A program made the position numbers and the translations under genes. DNA of 64,000 nucleotides from Shimia sp965227725 (lineage in GTDB: Bacteria > Pseudomonadota > Alphaproteobacteria > Rhodobacterales > Rhodobacteraceae), in assembly GCF_965227725.1 (NCBI RefSeq), contig NZ_CBDDGH010000004.1, positions 477,128 through 541,127 of the forward strand, in the 5' to 3' direction. The notes beneath the pieces were generated by a model. That model did no database searches, had not been told where the DNA came from, and saw only the letters and a program-made list of their open reading frames with translations. Every line of letters starts with the position of its first letter. The first letter of the stretch is position 1. This document shows positions 33,482 through 43,178 of this stretch, piece by piece.

Positions 33482-35410
33482 TCAGGCCCGCTTGCTGTCC
33501 AGCGACGCCACACCCAGCACATCCAGCACTTTGGCCTCAATGTGCTCTGCATTCATCGCAGCGATGTCATACATCGTCTTTGGGCTCGCCTGATCGATGA
33601 AAATATCCGGCAGCACCATGGAGCGGTACTTCAACCCCTCATCAAACACGCCTTCCTCGGCCAAAAGCTGCGCCACATGGCTGCCAAAGCCACCCACTGC
33701 GCCCTCTTCGATGGTGATCAGCGCTTCATGCTTGGACGCCAGCTCCAGGATCAGCGCCTTATCAAGCGGCTTGGCAAACCGCGCATCCGCGATGGTCGGC
33801 GTGATACCTTTGGCCGAAAGTGCCTCGGCGGCTTTCTTGGCCTCTTCCAGACGCGTGCCAAAGCACAGAAGCGCCACCCGGCTGCCCTCCTGCACCATCC
33901 GGCCTTTGCCGATCTCTAGAATCTCGCCGCGCTCCGGCACATCCACACCCACGCCTTCACCGCGCGGATAGCGGAAGGCAATCGGCCCCTCGTCATGCGC
34001 CGCAGCCGTGGCCACCATATGTTTCAGCTCCGCCTCATCCGCCGCAGCCATCACCACCATGCCCGGCAGGTTTGCCATAAAGGCCACGTCAAAGCTGCCC
34101 GCATGTGTCGCCCCGTCCGCGCCGACCAGCCCGGCACGGTCAATCGCAAAGCGCACCGGAAGCCGCTGAATCGCCACATCATGCACAACCTGATCATAGC
34201 CGCGCTGCAGGAAAGTCGAGTACATCGCACAGAACGGCTTCATCCCGCCCGCCGCCAGAGCCGCGGAAAAAGTCACCCCGTGCTGCTCGGCAATCGCCAC
34301 ATCAAAACAGCGGCTGGGATAGCGCTCGGCAAAAAGGTTCAACCCGGTGCCATCCGGCATCGCGGCGGTCACCGCACAAATCCGGCTGTCCTCTGCGGCC
34401 TCCTGCACCAGCGCTTCGCCAAAGACCGAGGTATAACTCGGCGCATTGGACGGCGCTTTGAACTGCTTGCCGGTCACCACGTCAAATTTCGCCGTGGCAT
34501 GGCCTTTGTCGCGCGCGGCCTCCGCCGGGGCATAGCCTTTGCCCTTCTTGGTGATCACATGCAGCATCACCGGCCCGGTCGCCCGCTGGCGCAAGGTCCG
34601 CAGGAGCGGCAGCAGCTGGCCCAGGTCATGGCCATCAATCGGCCCCACATAGCTGAAACCGAGCTGTTCAAACAACGTGCCGCCCACAGCCATGCCCTTC
34701 AGCATATCCTTGGCGCGTTTCGCCCCTTCGCGGAACGGCTCCGGCAACAGGCTAACAGCCCCTTTGGCGGCGGATTTGAATTCCTGAAACGGCTCCCCCG
34801 CATAGAGGCGTGAAAGATATTCGCTCATCGCCCCCACAGGCGGCGCAATCGACATGTCATTGTCGTTCAGCACCACAAACATCCGCTTGCCCAGATGGCC
34901 TGCGTTGTTCATCGCCTCATAAGCCATGCCCGCCGTGATCGAGCCATCGCCAATCACCGCAATCGCATCGCCAAGTCCGCCGTCACATTGCCCGCCAAGA
35001 TCACGCGCCGTGGCAAAGCCCAGCGCGGCGGAAATCGATGTGGAGGAATGCGCCGCACCAAAGGGGTCATAGACGCTCTCGCTGCGCTTGGTGAAGCCAG
35101 ACAGGCCGTCTTGTTGACGCAGGGTGCGAATGCGGTCCCGCCGCCCCGTCAAGATCTTATGCGGATAGCACTGGTGGCCCACATCCCAAATGATCTTGTC
35201 ACGTGGTGTCTCAAACACCGAATGCAGCGCAACGGTCAGCTCCACAACACCAAGACCCGCACCAAGGTGCCCACCGGTCTCACTGACCGCAGAGATGGTC
35301 TCCGCTCGCAGCTCATGGGCCAGCGCCGTCAACTCGCTGTCAGAAAACCGTTTCAGGTCTTCCGGATGGGTGACCTGATCCAGGAGTGGCGTCTGGGGTC
35401 TGGCTGACAT
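33482..35410 (-). CDS. dxs: 1-deoxy-D-xylulose-5-phosphate synthase
   Basis: The 642-residue thiamine-diphosphate enzyme makes DXP from pyruvate and glyceraldehyde 3-phosphate, the first step of the MEP isoprenoid route. The N-domain has SETGGHLGAGLGVVELTVAL, WDVGHQCYPHKILTGR and the ThDP motif VIGDGSITAGMAYEAMNNAG. The middle domain has AIAEQHGVTFSAALA and the C-domain EEGAVGGFGSHVAQLL. The length is standard. It lies 14 bases after ispA in the xseB-ispA-dxs operon, which is common in alphaproteobacteria. Confidence 0.98.
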   Translation of the reverse strand: MSARPQTPLLDQVTHPEDLKRFSDSELTALAHELRAETISAVSETGGHLGAGLGVVELTVALHSVFETPRDKIIWDVGHQCYPHKILTGRRDRIRTLRQQDGLSGFTKRSESVYDPFGAAHSSTSISAALGFATARDLGGQCDGGLGDAIAVIGDGSITAGMAYEAMNNAGHLGKRMFVVLNDNDMSIAPPVGAMSEYLSRLYAGEPFQEFKSAAKGAVSLLPEPFREGAKRAKDMLKGMAVGGTLFEQLGFSYVGPIDGHDLGQLLPLLRTLRQRATGPVMLHVITKKGKGYAPAEAARDKGHATAKFDVVTGKQFKAPSNAPSYTSVFGEALVQEAAEDSRICAVTAAMPDGTGLNLFAERYPSRCFDVAIAEQHGVTFSAALAAGGMKPFCAMYSTFLQRGYDQVVHDVAIQRLPVRFAIDRAGLVGADGATHAGSFDVAFMANLPGMVVMAAADEAELKHMVATAAAHDEGPIAFRYPRGEGVGVDVPERGEILEIGKGRMVQEGSRVALLCFGTRLEEAKKAAEALSAKGITPTIADARFAKPLDKALILELASKHEALITIEEGAVGGFGSHVAQLLAEEGVFDEGLKYRSMVLPDIFIDQASPKTMYDIAAMNAEHIEAKVLDVLGVASLDSKRA

Positions 35411-35424
35411 GGGGCGTTCTCCGC

Positions 35425-36294
35425 TTAGCTGTCCCGCGAGATAACGAAGCGCGCCGCCTCCCGCAAGGCATCAGCATCCTTACCATAGGAGGAAAGCGCG
35501 TCACAGGCATCTGCCACAAGGTCGCGGGCGCGCGCTTTGGCGCCTTCCAGACCCAGAAGCGAAACAAAGGTCGCCTTACCAGCCTCCGCATCTTTGCCAA
35601 CCGCCTTGCCAACTTTGGCCGCGTCGCCTTCCACGTCCAGAATGTCATCGGCAATCTGAAACGCCAACCCAAGGTCGGTGGCATAGCGCATCAGCGGCGC
35701 GGTCTCCGCCTGCGCCATCACCGCCCCTGCGGTGGCGGACCAGGCAATCAACGCACCGGTCTTACCGGCCTGCAATCGGGTGATCTCTTCAAGCGTCAGA
35801 GGCGCAGGTGCCGTTTCAGCCGCAATATCAAGCGCCTGCCCCAAAACCATCCCCTGCGCGCCCGCAGCGCGGGCCAGCGTCACGGTCAGCTCTGCGCGCA
35901 CCACGGCCTCCGGGTGGCATTCCTGCCGGCTCACACATTCAAAGCCAAGCGTCTGCAGCGCGTCTCCCGCCAGAACAGCAGTGCACTCATCCCATTTTAC
36001 ATGGGTGGTTGGCAGCCCCCGGCGCATGTCGTCATCATCCATGCAGGGCAGATCATCATGCACAAGCGAATAGGCATGGATCGCCTCAATCGCCGCGGCA
36101 GGCCAAATCGCGTGCTCGGCAGCCACACCATGCAGGCGCGCGCTTTCCAGCACCAGAAACGCCCGCAGCCGCTTTCCGCCCGCGCTGGCATAGCGCATGG
36201 CCTGCACCACCGGCAAATCGCCCAGAGGCGCCATCACATGCTGCAAATGGGCCTCAACCTGCTGGGCGGCCTCTCTCAATCTGGTCTCAAACAC
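35425..36294 (-). CDS. ispA: Farnesyl/geranyl diphosphate synthase
   Basis: This 289-residue polyprenyl synthase has the two aspartate-rich motifs in LVHDDLPCMDDDDMRRG and FQIADDILD, and GGKRLRAFLVL at the start. It condenses isopentenyl diphosphate with allylic diphosphates; the spacing before the first motif fits a short-chain (C15) product. It lies between xseB and dxs, so isoprenoid precursor and chain synthesis are co-transcribed. Confidence 0.95.
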   Translation of the reverse strand: MFETRLREAAQQVEAHLQHVMAPLGDLPVVQAMRYASAGGKRLRAFLVLESARLHGVAAEHAIWPAAAIEAIHAYSLVHDDLPCMDDDDMRRGLPTTHVKWDECTAVLAGDALQTLGFECVSRQECHPEAVVRAELTVTLARAAGAQGMVLGQALDIAAETAPAPLTLEEITRLQAGKTGALIAWSATAGAVMAQAETAPLMRYATDLGLAFQIADDILDVEGDAAKVGKAVGKDAEAGKATFVSLLGLEGAKARARDLVADACDALSSYGKDADALREAARFVISRDS

Positions 36295-36329
36295 GATCCG
36301 GCGAGTCCTTTATCAAAGGCGCAGCGGCC

Positions 36330-36572
36330 TCACATCCCCTCAACCGGGGTCAACCCGGCCGGATTTCCGTTGCCATCCAGGGTGATCGCCGCCACCTTTT
36401 CCTCAGCCTCTTTGAGCTTGGCCTCACAACGCGCCTTCAGCGTCGCGCCACGCTCATAAAGGGCAATGGATTTCTCCAGCTCCACGTCGCCGCGTTCCAG
36501 CTGGCCCACAACCTGCTCCAGCTCCCGCATGGCCGCTTCAAAGCTCATCTCTTCCACAGGCGTGTCACTCAT
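36330..36572 (-). CDS. xseB: Exodeoxyribonuclease VII small subunit
   Basis: The 80-residue protein has the family pattern SFEAAMRELEQVVGQLERGD followed by LEKSIALYERGATLKARCEAKLKEAEEKV. It binds the large subunit (XseA) in a single-strand-specific exonuclease. It starts with a 4-base overlap with the upstream deacetylase-family gene and is followed by ispA. Confidence 0.95.
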   Translation of the reverse strand: MSDTPVEEMSFEAAMRELEQVVGQLERGDVELEKSIALYERGATLKARCEAKLKEAEEKVAAITLDGNGNPAGLTPVEGM

Positions 36573-37504
36573 CCGGCTCTCTCCATCAAAACGCTGACAT
36601 GTGCGGCCACCGAAGCCGCAAGCGCGTTCAGATCATATCCCCCTTCCAAAGTCGAGACCACCCGACCTTCGGCATGTTGATCCGCCACATCACAGAGCCG
36701 CTCTGTCAGCCAGGCAAAGTCGTCTTCCCGCCAATTGAGCTGCGCCAGAGGATCGTCGGCATGGGCATCAAAGCCTGCCGAAATGATCACCAGCTCGGGC
36801 TCAAACCGCGCCAGCGCGGGAAACACCTCCGCTTCGTAGGTGGCGCGCATCAACCGTCCGTCGCTGTGTGGCGGCAACGGCAGGTTCATCACATTGTTAT
36901 GTCCGCCGGTCTCTTCCGGCATACCCGTTCCGGGCCAAAGCGGGTTCTGATGGCTGCCGACAAACAGGCTGCGGGCCTCGTTCCACAACAGATCCTGCGT
37001 GCCATTGCCGTGGTGGACGTCAAAATCCACCACCGCCACACGGCTCAGCCCATGGCGCTCCAGCGCATGTTTCGCCGCGATGGCCGCATTGCCAAAGAGG
37101 CAAAACCCCATGGGTGTGGATGTCTCCGCATGATGCCCCGGTGGACGACAGGCCACAAAGGCATTGCCCACTTCTCCCGCAAGCACCGCATCCACCGCAG
37201 CAATGCAGCCGCCAACCGCATGGCGCGCCGCTGCCAGCGACCCCGGCGACATATGCGTATCAGCGTCCAACGCCACAGTACCGTTTGCTGGGGCAGCCGC
37301 CGCAATGGCATCAAGATGTGTTTGGGGATGGCACAGCAGAATATCATCATCGCTGCAGGCAGGTGCGTCCCGACGATCCAGCGCCGCAAAACTCGACCCC
37401 TTCAGCGCCGCCTTGATGTGCTCAATACGCGCCACCTGTTCGGGATGCCCGCTTGGCGTCATATGCTCTAACGAACTCTCGTGACCAAAAAGCGCTGTTG
37501 TCAT
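36569..37504 (-). CDS. Histone-deacetylase-family amidohydrolase
   Basis: The 311-residue zinc deacetylase has the active-site text RPPGHHAETSTPMGFCLFGN, the zinc ligands in VVDFDVHHGNGTQD and SAGFDAHADDP, and LEGGYDL near the end. Bacterial members act on acetylated polyamines or other small amides rather than histones; the substrate here is unknown. It is the first gene of the unit with xseB, ispA and dxs. A dispersed repeat lies just upstream. Confidence 0.93.
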   Translation of the reverse strand: MTTALFGHESSLEHMTPSGHPEQVARIEHIKAALKGSSFAALDRRDAPACSDDDILLCHPQTHLDAIAAAAPANGTVALDADTHMSPGSLAAARHAVGGCIAAVDAVLAGEVGNAFVACRPPGHHAETSTPMGFCLFGNAAIAAKHALERHGLSRVAVVDFDVHHGNGTQDLLWNEARSLFVGSHQNPLWPGTGMPEETGGHNNVMNLPLPPHSDGRLMRATYEAEVFPALARFEPELVIISAGFDAHADDPLAQLNWREDDFAWLTERLCDVADQHAEGRVVSTLEGGYDLNALAASVAAHVSVLMERAG

Positions 37505-37516
37505 CGCTGCCCCCTT

Positions 37517-37549
37517 CCTCTTGCTCTAAATATCCCCGCCGGAGGCCTA
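37517..37549 (+). repeat. Dispersed AAATATCC element, copy 3
   Basis: CCTCTTGCTCTAAATATCCC is followed by CGCCGGAGGCCTAAA. The first 20 bases match copy 1 exactly (inverted). It lies between petR and the deacetylase-family gene, both on the minus strand. Confidence 0.8.
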
Positions 37550-37569
37550 AAATCTGATGCCCAATCGCC

Positions 37570-38271
37570 TCAATCTGGCGCCAGCATATACCCCGCACCG
37601 CGCACCGTCTGCAGATAGCGAGGCTGTTTTGGGTCTTCTTCAATCTTGCGCCGCAACCGGGTGATCTGCACATCCACCGCCCGCTCCTGCGCCTGACCTT
37701 TGTCGCGGCCAAGCTCTTCTACCAGCGTGCCCCGGCTGATCGGCTCGCCAGGCGTTTTGGAGAATATGCGCATCAACTGGCTTTCGGTGGCTGTCAGGCG
37801 CACAGGCTCTTCGCCCTGCCACATCTCCCCGCGATCAATGTCATAGCGGATGTCGCCCAGATGCAGCACCTTGGGCACCGTCGCCGCCTCATCGACTTCC
37901 GGCATGCGCCGCAAAATCGCGTTGATGCGCAGCAACAGCTCTTTGGGTTCAAAGGGCTTGGCCAGATAATCATCCGCGCCTGCTTCCAGACCGGCGATCC
38001 GGTCTTCTGTCTCACCCTTCGCGGTCAGCAGCAGCACAGGGGTTTCGGAGTCTTCGCGGATGCTGCGCGTCAGGCTCACGCCATCCTCGCCCGGCATCAT
38101 CACATCCAGCACAAGCAGGTCAAAATCCAGCCCCGACAAAATGCGGCGCGCATGATTTGCGTCCCGCGCGGCGGTCACCAGAAATCCGTGCCGCATCAAA
38201 AATTTACGTAGCAAGGTGCGGATGCGCTCATCGTCATCCACAATCAGCAAATGCGGGGCAATGTCATTCAT
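37570..38271 (-). CDS. petR: OmpR-family response regulator, PetR type
   Basis: The 233-residue regulator has a receiver (LLIVDDDERIR, phospho-acceptor D56 in LLVLDVMMPGEDG, K in LAKPFEPKELLLR) and a winged-helix DNA-binding domain (LTATESQLMRIFSKTPGEPI, ending VQITRLRRKIEEDPKQPRYL). It lies 24 bases after a MarR-family gene, the petP-petR order known from Rhodobacter capsulatus, where PetR was found upstream of the cytochrome bc1 genes. The bc1 genes are not here. The cognate kinase is not next to it. Confidence 0.88.
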   Translation of the reverse strand: MNDIAPHLLIVDDDERIRTLLRKFLMRHGFLVTAARDANHARRILSGLDFDLLVLDVMMPGEDGVSLTRSIREDSETPVLLLTAKGETEDRIAGLEAGADDYLAKPFEPKELLLRINAILRRMPEVDEAATVPKVLHLGDIRYDIDRGEMWQGEEPVRLTATESQLMRIFSKTPGEPISRGTLVEELGRDKGQAQERAVDVQITRLRRKIEEDPKQPRYLQTVRGAGYMLAPD

Positions 38272-38295
38272 GCTCTGGTTTCCTCATTGGCCCAA

Positions 38296-38793
38296 TTATT
38301 GACCAGTTTCCCGCAACGACAAATACTGCCGACGCAGCTCGCCGTCCATCATCGACTCAAGCACACGGCGGAACCCCGCGACTGCCTCCGGTCCGGCATC
38401 GCGAAACGCGCTGCGCATGCGGGTGCGCTGGGAGTCCGACAGACGGTTCTCCAAGGCTACACCAGCCTCGGTTAAATAGAGGTTGCGCTCACGCCGGTCA
38501 GAGGTACCCACTCGGCTTTCCACAAGCCCGTCCTCGATCAGGGTGCGCAACACACGGTTGAGTGACTGTTTGGTCACCCCAAGCATCGCCAGCAGGTTAG
38601 TCACCGTGGTGCCCGGCGCGCGGTTGATAAAATGGATCGCCCGATGATGCGCCCGCCCGTAGGCCATGCTCTCCAGAATACGGTCCGGATCCGCGGTAAA
38701 ACCGCGATAGGCGAAATACATCGCCTCAATGCCCTGACGCAGCTGCTCGTCGGTGAGATAGAGCAAGCTTTCGCTGCGTATGCCCTCGCCCAT
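38296..38793 (-). CDS. petP: MarR-family regulator, PetP type
   Basis: A 165-residue winged-helix protein (ATG at 38793, with GGAGG 4 bases upstream; a longer GTG start is also open). The DNA-binding text TVTNLLAMLGVTKQSLNRVLRTLIEDGLVE and the wing SRVGTSDRRERNLYLTEAG are clear. It matches PetP by family and by its place in front of petR. Redox- or metabolite-linked control is likely but unproven here. Confidence 0.88.
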   Translation of the reverse strand: MGEGIRSESLLYLTDEQLRQGIEAMYFAYRGFTADPDRILESMAYGRAHHRAIHFINRAPGTTVTNLLAMLGVTKQSLNRVLRTLIEDGLVESRVGTSDRRERNLYLTEAGVALENRLSDSQRTRMRSAFRDAGPEAVAGFRRVLESMMDGELRRQYLSLRETGQ

Positions 38794-38971
38794 GATACCT
38801 CCTGAGATCACAATTGACCGCTTTGCCCGTCACAATACGTCAGCTTTGTTGACACTCCAAGTCCTAACTGATAGCGAATCGCAGGATTTGCGCAACTTTA
38901 TGACCGGACCGGACATTTACGGCGCAACAAATGAAAACTGAGATGAGCTCTGAAAGGCGAAAGGAACGACC

Positions 38972-39841
38972 ATGGCGGGTGCATATGACGATCGTGACGG
39001 CGTCATCTGGATGGATGGCGAATTTGTGGACTGGCGCGAGGCCAAGGTCCACGTCCTGAGCCACGCGCTGCATTACGCCAGCTCCGTGTTTGAGGGCGAG
39101 CGCGCCTACAACGGCAAAATCTTCAAAAGCCACGAACACAACCTACGCCTGTTTAAAAGCGCTGAAGCGCTGGACATGCCGATGCCACTCTCCCTTGAGG
39201 AGCTGGAAGCGGCGAAGCTGGAAACCCTGAAGAAGTCCGGCCTGCAAGACGCCTATGTGCGCGTGGTTGTGTGGCGCGGCTCCGGTGACGACATGGGTGT
39301 CGCCTCTGCGGCCAACCCGGTGCGCGTGGCCATCGCGGTTTGGCCATGGGGCGCTTACTACGGCGACGCCAAGATGCAGGGCGCCAAGCTCGACATCGCA
39401 GAGTGGAAACGCCCCAGCCCGGAAACCATTCCGGTACACGCCAAGGCCGCAGGTCTCTACATGATCTGCACCATCTCCAAGCACAAAGCCGAAGCCAAGG
39501 GCTGCTCTGACGCGCTCTTCATGGATTACCGCGGCTATGTTGCAGAGGCGACCGGCGCCAACATCTTCTTTGTGAAAGACGGCGAAGTGCACACACCGAC
39601 GCCTGATTGCTTCCTCAACGGCATCACCCGTCAGACCGTGATCGGCATGCTGAAAGACAAAGGCATCAACGTGATCGAACGTCACATCATGCCTGAAGAA
39701 CTGGCCGACTTTGAGCAGTGCTGGCTGACCGGCACCGCCGCCGAAGTGACCCCGGTGGGCCAGATTGGCGATTACACCTTTGAGGTTGGCGACATCACCC
39801 GCGACATCGCGGAATCCTACGAAAAGCTTGTTCGCTCCTGA
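38972..39841 (+). CDS. ilvE: Branched-chain amino acid aminotransferase
   Basis: The 289-residue fold-type IV PLP enzyme carries out the last step of Leu, Ile and Val synthesis. HVLSHALHYASSVFEGERAY is typical, the PLP lysine is in VHAKAAGLYM, and EATGANIFFVKDGEVHTPTP and LTGTAAEVTPVGQI follow. AAAGGAACGACC precedes the ATG. It is monocistronic, with a terminator at 39863. Confidence 0.96.
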   Translation: MAGAYDDRDGVIWMDGEFVDWREAKVHVLSHALHYASSVFEGERAYNGKIFKSHEHNLRLFKSAEALDMPMPLSLEELEAAKLETLKKSGLQDAYVRVVVWRGSGDDMGVASAANPVRVAIAVWPWGAYYGDAKMQGAKLDIAEWKRPSPETIPVHAKAAGLYMICTISKHKAEAKGCSDALFMDYRGYVAEATGANIFFVKDGEVHTPTPDCFLNGITRQTVIGMLKDKGINVIERHIMPEELADFEQCWLTGTAAEVTPVGQIGDYTFEVGDITRDIAESYEKLVRS

Positions 39842-39861
39842 GGCGAAACAATCTGCGAAAT

Positions 39862-39895
39862 GATCAGGGGCCTGCGGGCCTCTGATTTGTTTTGG
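39862..39895 (+). terminator. Intrinsic terminator after ilvE
   Basis: ATCAGGGGCC pairs with GGCCTCTGAT (one G-U pair) and is followed by TTTGTTTTGG. The stem starts about 20 bases after the ilvE stop codon. Confidence 0.8.
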
Positions 39896-39965
39896 GGCTC
39901 TGCCTTGCCATCCCAGAGCCTCCGGTCCAGTGTAGCCGCACCTTACGTCAGCGTCGGACATCCCC

Positions 39966-40889
39966 ATGAACCCTCTCAAAGGCATCGCCCTGAAAATCTG
40001 CGCCATCGCGCTGTTTTCCGTCATGGCCGCGCTGATCAAAGCCACCGCCTCTGATGTCCCCGCTGGCCAAGCGGTGTTTTTCCGCTCCTTCTTTGCACTC
40101 TTCGTGATTTTTGGCTGGCTGATCTATCGGGGCGAGATGCCTCAGGGCCTGCGCGTCAAAAACGGCATGGGCCATGTCTGGCGCGGGGTGATCGGCACCA
40201 CCTCCATGGGGATGAACTTTGCCGCCCTCGGCCTTTTACCGCTGCCCGAAGTCACCGCCATCGGCTTCGCCGCCCCGCTGCTCACAGTGATTTTTGCCGC
40301 CATGTTCCTGGGTGAAGAGGTCCGCGCTTTCCGACTGTCCGCGGTCGGTCTGGGCCTTGTGGGGGTGACCATCGTCCTCTGGCCCCGCATCACCATCTTT
40401 GACGAAAGCCAGGCCGCGACGCTGGCCACGTTGGGGGTCATGCTGGTGCTCGGCTCTGCCGCCTTCCGCGCGCTTGCCCAGATCCACATCCGCAAACTTG
40501 TGCAGACCGACCAGACCTCGGCGATTGTGTTTTACTTCTCACTCACGGCGACCTGCCTGTCCCTGCTCACGCTGCCCTTTGGCTGGGTGATCCCCACATG
40601 GGAGCAGGCCATCATGCTTACGGTTGCAGGCCTCATCGGCGGTTTTGCACAAATCCTGCTCACCTCCTGCTACCGCTTTGCCCCCGCCTCCGTGGTGGCC
40701 CCGTTTGACTATGTTGCCATGCTGTTTGCCCTGCTCATCGGCTACGTCTGGTTTGCCGAAGTGCCCACACCGCAGATGCTGATTGGCGCGGCTGTGGTGA
40801 TCCTAGCAGGCTTCCTGATCATCTGGCGGGAGCGCCAGCTTGGCCTCAAGCGCGGCAAAGCGCGCCCCGGCATCACACCACAGGGATAA
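39966..40889 (+). CDS. EamA/DMT-family transporter
   Basis: The 307-residue membrane protein has ten predicted helices in two EamA halves (ICAIALFSVMAALIKATAS, FFALFVIFGWLIYRG, GLLPLPEVTAIGFAAPLLTV, and a repeat ending MLIGAAVVILAGFLIIW). Members export or import amino acids, purines or other metabolites. The neighbour ilvE gives only a weak hint towards amino acids; the substrate is unknown. Confidence 0.93.
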   Translation: MNPLKGIALKICAIALFSVMAALIKATASDVPAGQAVFFRSFFALFVIFGWLIYRGEMPQGLRVKNGMGHVWRGVIGTTSMGMNFAALGLLPLPEVTAIGFAAPLLTVIFAAMFLGEEVRAFRLSAVGLGLVGVTIVLWPRITIFDESQAATLATLGVMLVLGSAAFRALAQIHIRKLVQTDQTSAIVFYFSLTATCLSLLTLPFGWVIPTWEQAIMLTVAGLIGGFAQILLTSCYRFAPASVVAPFDYVAMLFALLIGYVWFAEVPTPQMLIGAAVVILAGFLIIWRERQLGLKRGKARPGITPQG

Positions 40890-40959
40890 CCAAGCCTATC
40901 AACAAAACTGCCTTGGTAAGCTCCACGTCCAGTGGATCACCCCGCGAACGGCCGCGGGC

Positions 40960-41631
40960 TCAGCTCCAGCTGTCTGGCAGAACGATGCCCAGCTCACTCG
41001 CCAGAACAGCTGCATAGCGGCGCATATTGGCAACACGCTCCTTAGCGATGGCTTTGCCTGCCTGGGTCAACATGTCTTCCGGCAAACGGAACAGCTTCAC
41101 CGGCCAATGATCCAGCGCAAAAGCGCCATCATCCAAGTCCCGCGATGTGGCAAACGGATCCTGAGGATCATAAAGCGGCGTGCCCAAAGCTCCGCTCACC
41201 GCAAAGGTGCGGGCAATCCCGATCATGCCCAGCGCATCCAGCCTGTCCGCATCCCGCAATATCCGGGCCTCTTTGGATTTGGGCGCAAGGCCGGCTGAAA
41301 AGCTATGCGCAGCAATCGCGTGCTGCGTGGCGGCAACCTGATGATTGTCAAACCCCAATTCGCGCAGAACCGGCGCGGCAGCCGCAGCCGCCAATGTGCT
41401 GGCCTTGGATCGGTTCGGGGCGTTTTTGGGCAGGTTCACCAGATCATGCAGATAGGCAGCACCCAGAAGGATTTTCAGATCCACTTCGCCTTCGGAACGG
41501 GCCAGCCGCTGCGCATTGGACCAGACACGATCCAGATGCGCCAGATCATGGCCGCTGTCCTGTGCCATGCGCTCTGCGGCGACGTCTCGCAGCGCCGTTC
41601 TCAGCTCCTGCAATTCCGTCCCGTCCAGCAT
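40960..41631 (-). CDS. HD-domain phosphohydrolase
   Basis: A 223-residue HD-family protein with metal ligands in SGHDLAHLDRVW, AAYLHDLVNLPKNAP and LRDADRLDALG, the last giving the second-half aspartate. It resembles the YedJ/YpgQ-like group that hydrolyses nucleotides or similar phosphates. The exact substrate is unknown. Its start overlaps the aroC stop codon by one base. Confidence 0.9.
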   Translation of the reverse strand: MLDGTELQELRTALRDVAAERMAQDSGHDLAHLDRVWSNAQRLARSEGEVDLKILLGAAYLHDLVNLPKNAPNRSKASTLAAAAAAPVLRELGFDNHQVAATQHAIAAHSFSAGLAPKSKEARILRDADRLDALGMIGIARTFAVSGALGTPLYDPQDPFATSRDLDDGAFALDHWPVKLFRLPEDMLTQAGKAIAKERVANMRRYAAVLASELGIVLPDSWS

Positions 41632-42737
41632 CAGCCAATCTTACCCTGATTTTCTCCGACCTGACCACGATGCAGCAGCAGGTGATCCAGAATCACACAG
41701 GCCATCATCGCCTCGCCCACCGGCACCGCGCGAATGCCCACACAGGGATCGTGCCGCCCTTTGGTGATCACTTCGGTCGGGCTGCCATCTTTGCGGATCG
41801 ACTTGCGCGGAGTGAGGATAGAGCTTGTCGGTTTAACCGCAAAACGCACCACAACGTCCTGACCCGTGGAAATCCCACCCAGAATGCCGCCCGCATGGTT
41901 GGAGGAGAACACAGGCTGACCATCATTGCCCATGAAAATCTCATCCGCATTTTCCGAACCTTTCAGCCCGGCGGCGGCCATGCCTTCACCGATCTCCACG
42001 CCTTTGACGGCGTTGATCGACATCATCGCGGCGGCCAGATCTGTGTCGAGCTTGCTGTAAATCGGCGCACCGATCCCGGCAGGCACATTGCGCGCCACCA
42101 CCTCGATCACGCCGCCGACACTGTCGTGCTCCTTGCGCAGCGCCTGCAGGTAGTCTTCCCACTCCTGCGCCACATCAGCTGACTGCGGAATCCAGAAATC
42201 ATTGCGGTCAATCGCATCCCACTGGAAATTCTCGCGGTCGATCTCAAGCGCGCCCATCTTGGTCATGTAGCCCTTGATCTCAAGATCGGGGGCCAGCGCC
42301 TTGATCGCTTCGCGCGCGATGCCGCCAGCGGCCACACGCGCCGCTGTCTCGCGCGCGGAGCTGCGCCCGCCGCCGCGGTAGTCGCGATTGCCGTATTTCA
42401 GATGATAGGTGATGTCGGCGTGGCCCGGGCGAAACGTCTGGCTGATCTCGCCATAATCGCGGCTGCGCTGATCGGTGTTTTCAATCATCAACTGGATCGA
42501 GGTGCCTGTGGTCTTGCCCTCAAACACGCCCGACAGGATTTTCACCGCATCCGGCTCATTGCGCTGGGTGGTGTTCTTGTTCTGACCCGGGCGGCGCTTG
42601 TCCAGCCAATGCTGCAGCATCGCCTCATCCACAGGCACACCGGGAGGGCAGCCATCCACGGTCGCGCCCAGCGCCGGCCCATGGCTCTCACCCCAGGTGG
42701 TGACGCGGAAAAGGTGTCCAAAGCTATTCATCGACAT
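41631..42737 (-). CDS. aroC: Chorismate synthase
   Basis: The 368-residue enzyme forms chorismate from EPSP and needs reduced FMN. The hallmarks are FRVTTWGESHGPALGATVDG, RPGQNKNTTQRNEPD, YRGGGRSSARETAARVAAG and GGISTGQDVVVRFAVKPTSS, ending RHDPCVGIRAVPV. AGGAGCCTGCGC precedes the ATG. The length is standard for alphaproteobacteria. Confidence 0.98.
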   Translation of the reverse strand: MSMNSFGHLFRVTTWGESHGPALGATVDGCPPGVPVDEAMLQHWLDKRRPGQNKNTTQRNEPDAVKILSGVFEGKTTGTSIQLMIENTDQRSRDYGEISQTFRPGHADITYHLKYGNRDYRGGGRSSARETAARVAAGGIAREAIKALAPDLEIKGYMTKMGALEIDRENFQWDAIDRNDFWIPQSADVAQEWEDYLQALRKEHDSVGGVIEVVARNVPAGIGAPIYSKLDTDLAAAMMSINAVKGVEIGEGMAAAGLKGSENADEIFMGNDGQPVFSSNHAGGILGGISTGQDVVVRFAVKPTSSILTPRKSIRKDGSPTEVITKGRHDPCVGIRAVPVGEAMMACVILDHLLLHRGQVGENQGKIG

Positions 42738-42809
42738 GCGCAGGCTCCTGTTTGTGGCACCTTTAAACAGAATGCGCGCTATGGGGAAGGCGACTCTCGC
42801 AACCCTATC

Positions 42810-43178
42810 CTAAAGAAAACACTGGACCTCGATCTGATACCCGTTCGGATCGGTGCAGAAAAAGCTGTAGATGCCAAAGCGCGCCATCTCTTCCGGAGCG
42901 CCCTGCAGGGCGACTTTGGCAGATTTTAAGGTGGTATAGGCTCTATCCACGGCGGCGCGATCCTCGACCACAAGTGTGATCATGCTGCCTTCGGGCTGCA
43001 CCACACGATCGCCAAAGGCCTCGCACACACCGATGCGCGCGCCGGGCGCTATTTCAAAAATCACCGCGCTGCCCGCGTCATGTGCAACCGCCAGACCCAA
43101 CGTGTCGCGATAGAACGTCACACAGGGCGCAAGCGCTTCGGTATACACCCAGGTGATCTGATACTGCACGCCCTTCAT
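42810..43178 (-). CDS. VOC-family (glyoxalase-like) protein
   Basis: This 122-residue protein has the beta-alpha-beta-beta-beta repeats of the vicinal oxygen chelate fold (ITWVYTEALAPCVTFYRDTL, then SFFCTDPNGYQIEVQ). Members are glyoxalases, dioxygenases or resistance proteins; the substrate is unknown. It overlaps the channel gene by 4 bases (ATGA). Confidence 0.88.
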   Translation of the reverse strand: MKGVQYQITWVYTEALAPCVTFYRDTLGLAVAHDAGSAVIFEIAPGARIGVCEAFGDRVVQPEGSMITLVVEDRAAVDRAYTTLKSAKVALQGAPEEMARFGIYSFFCTDPNGYQIEVQCFL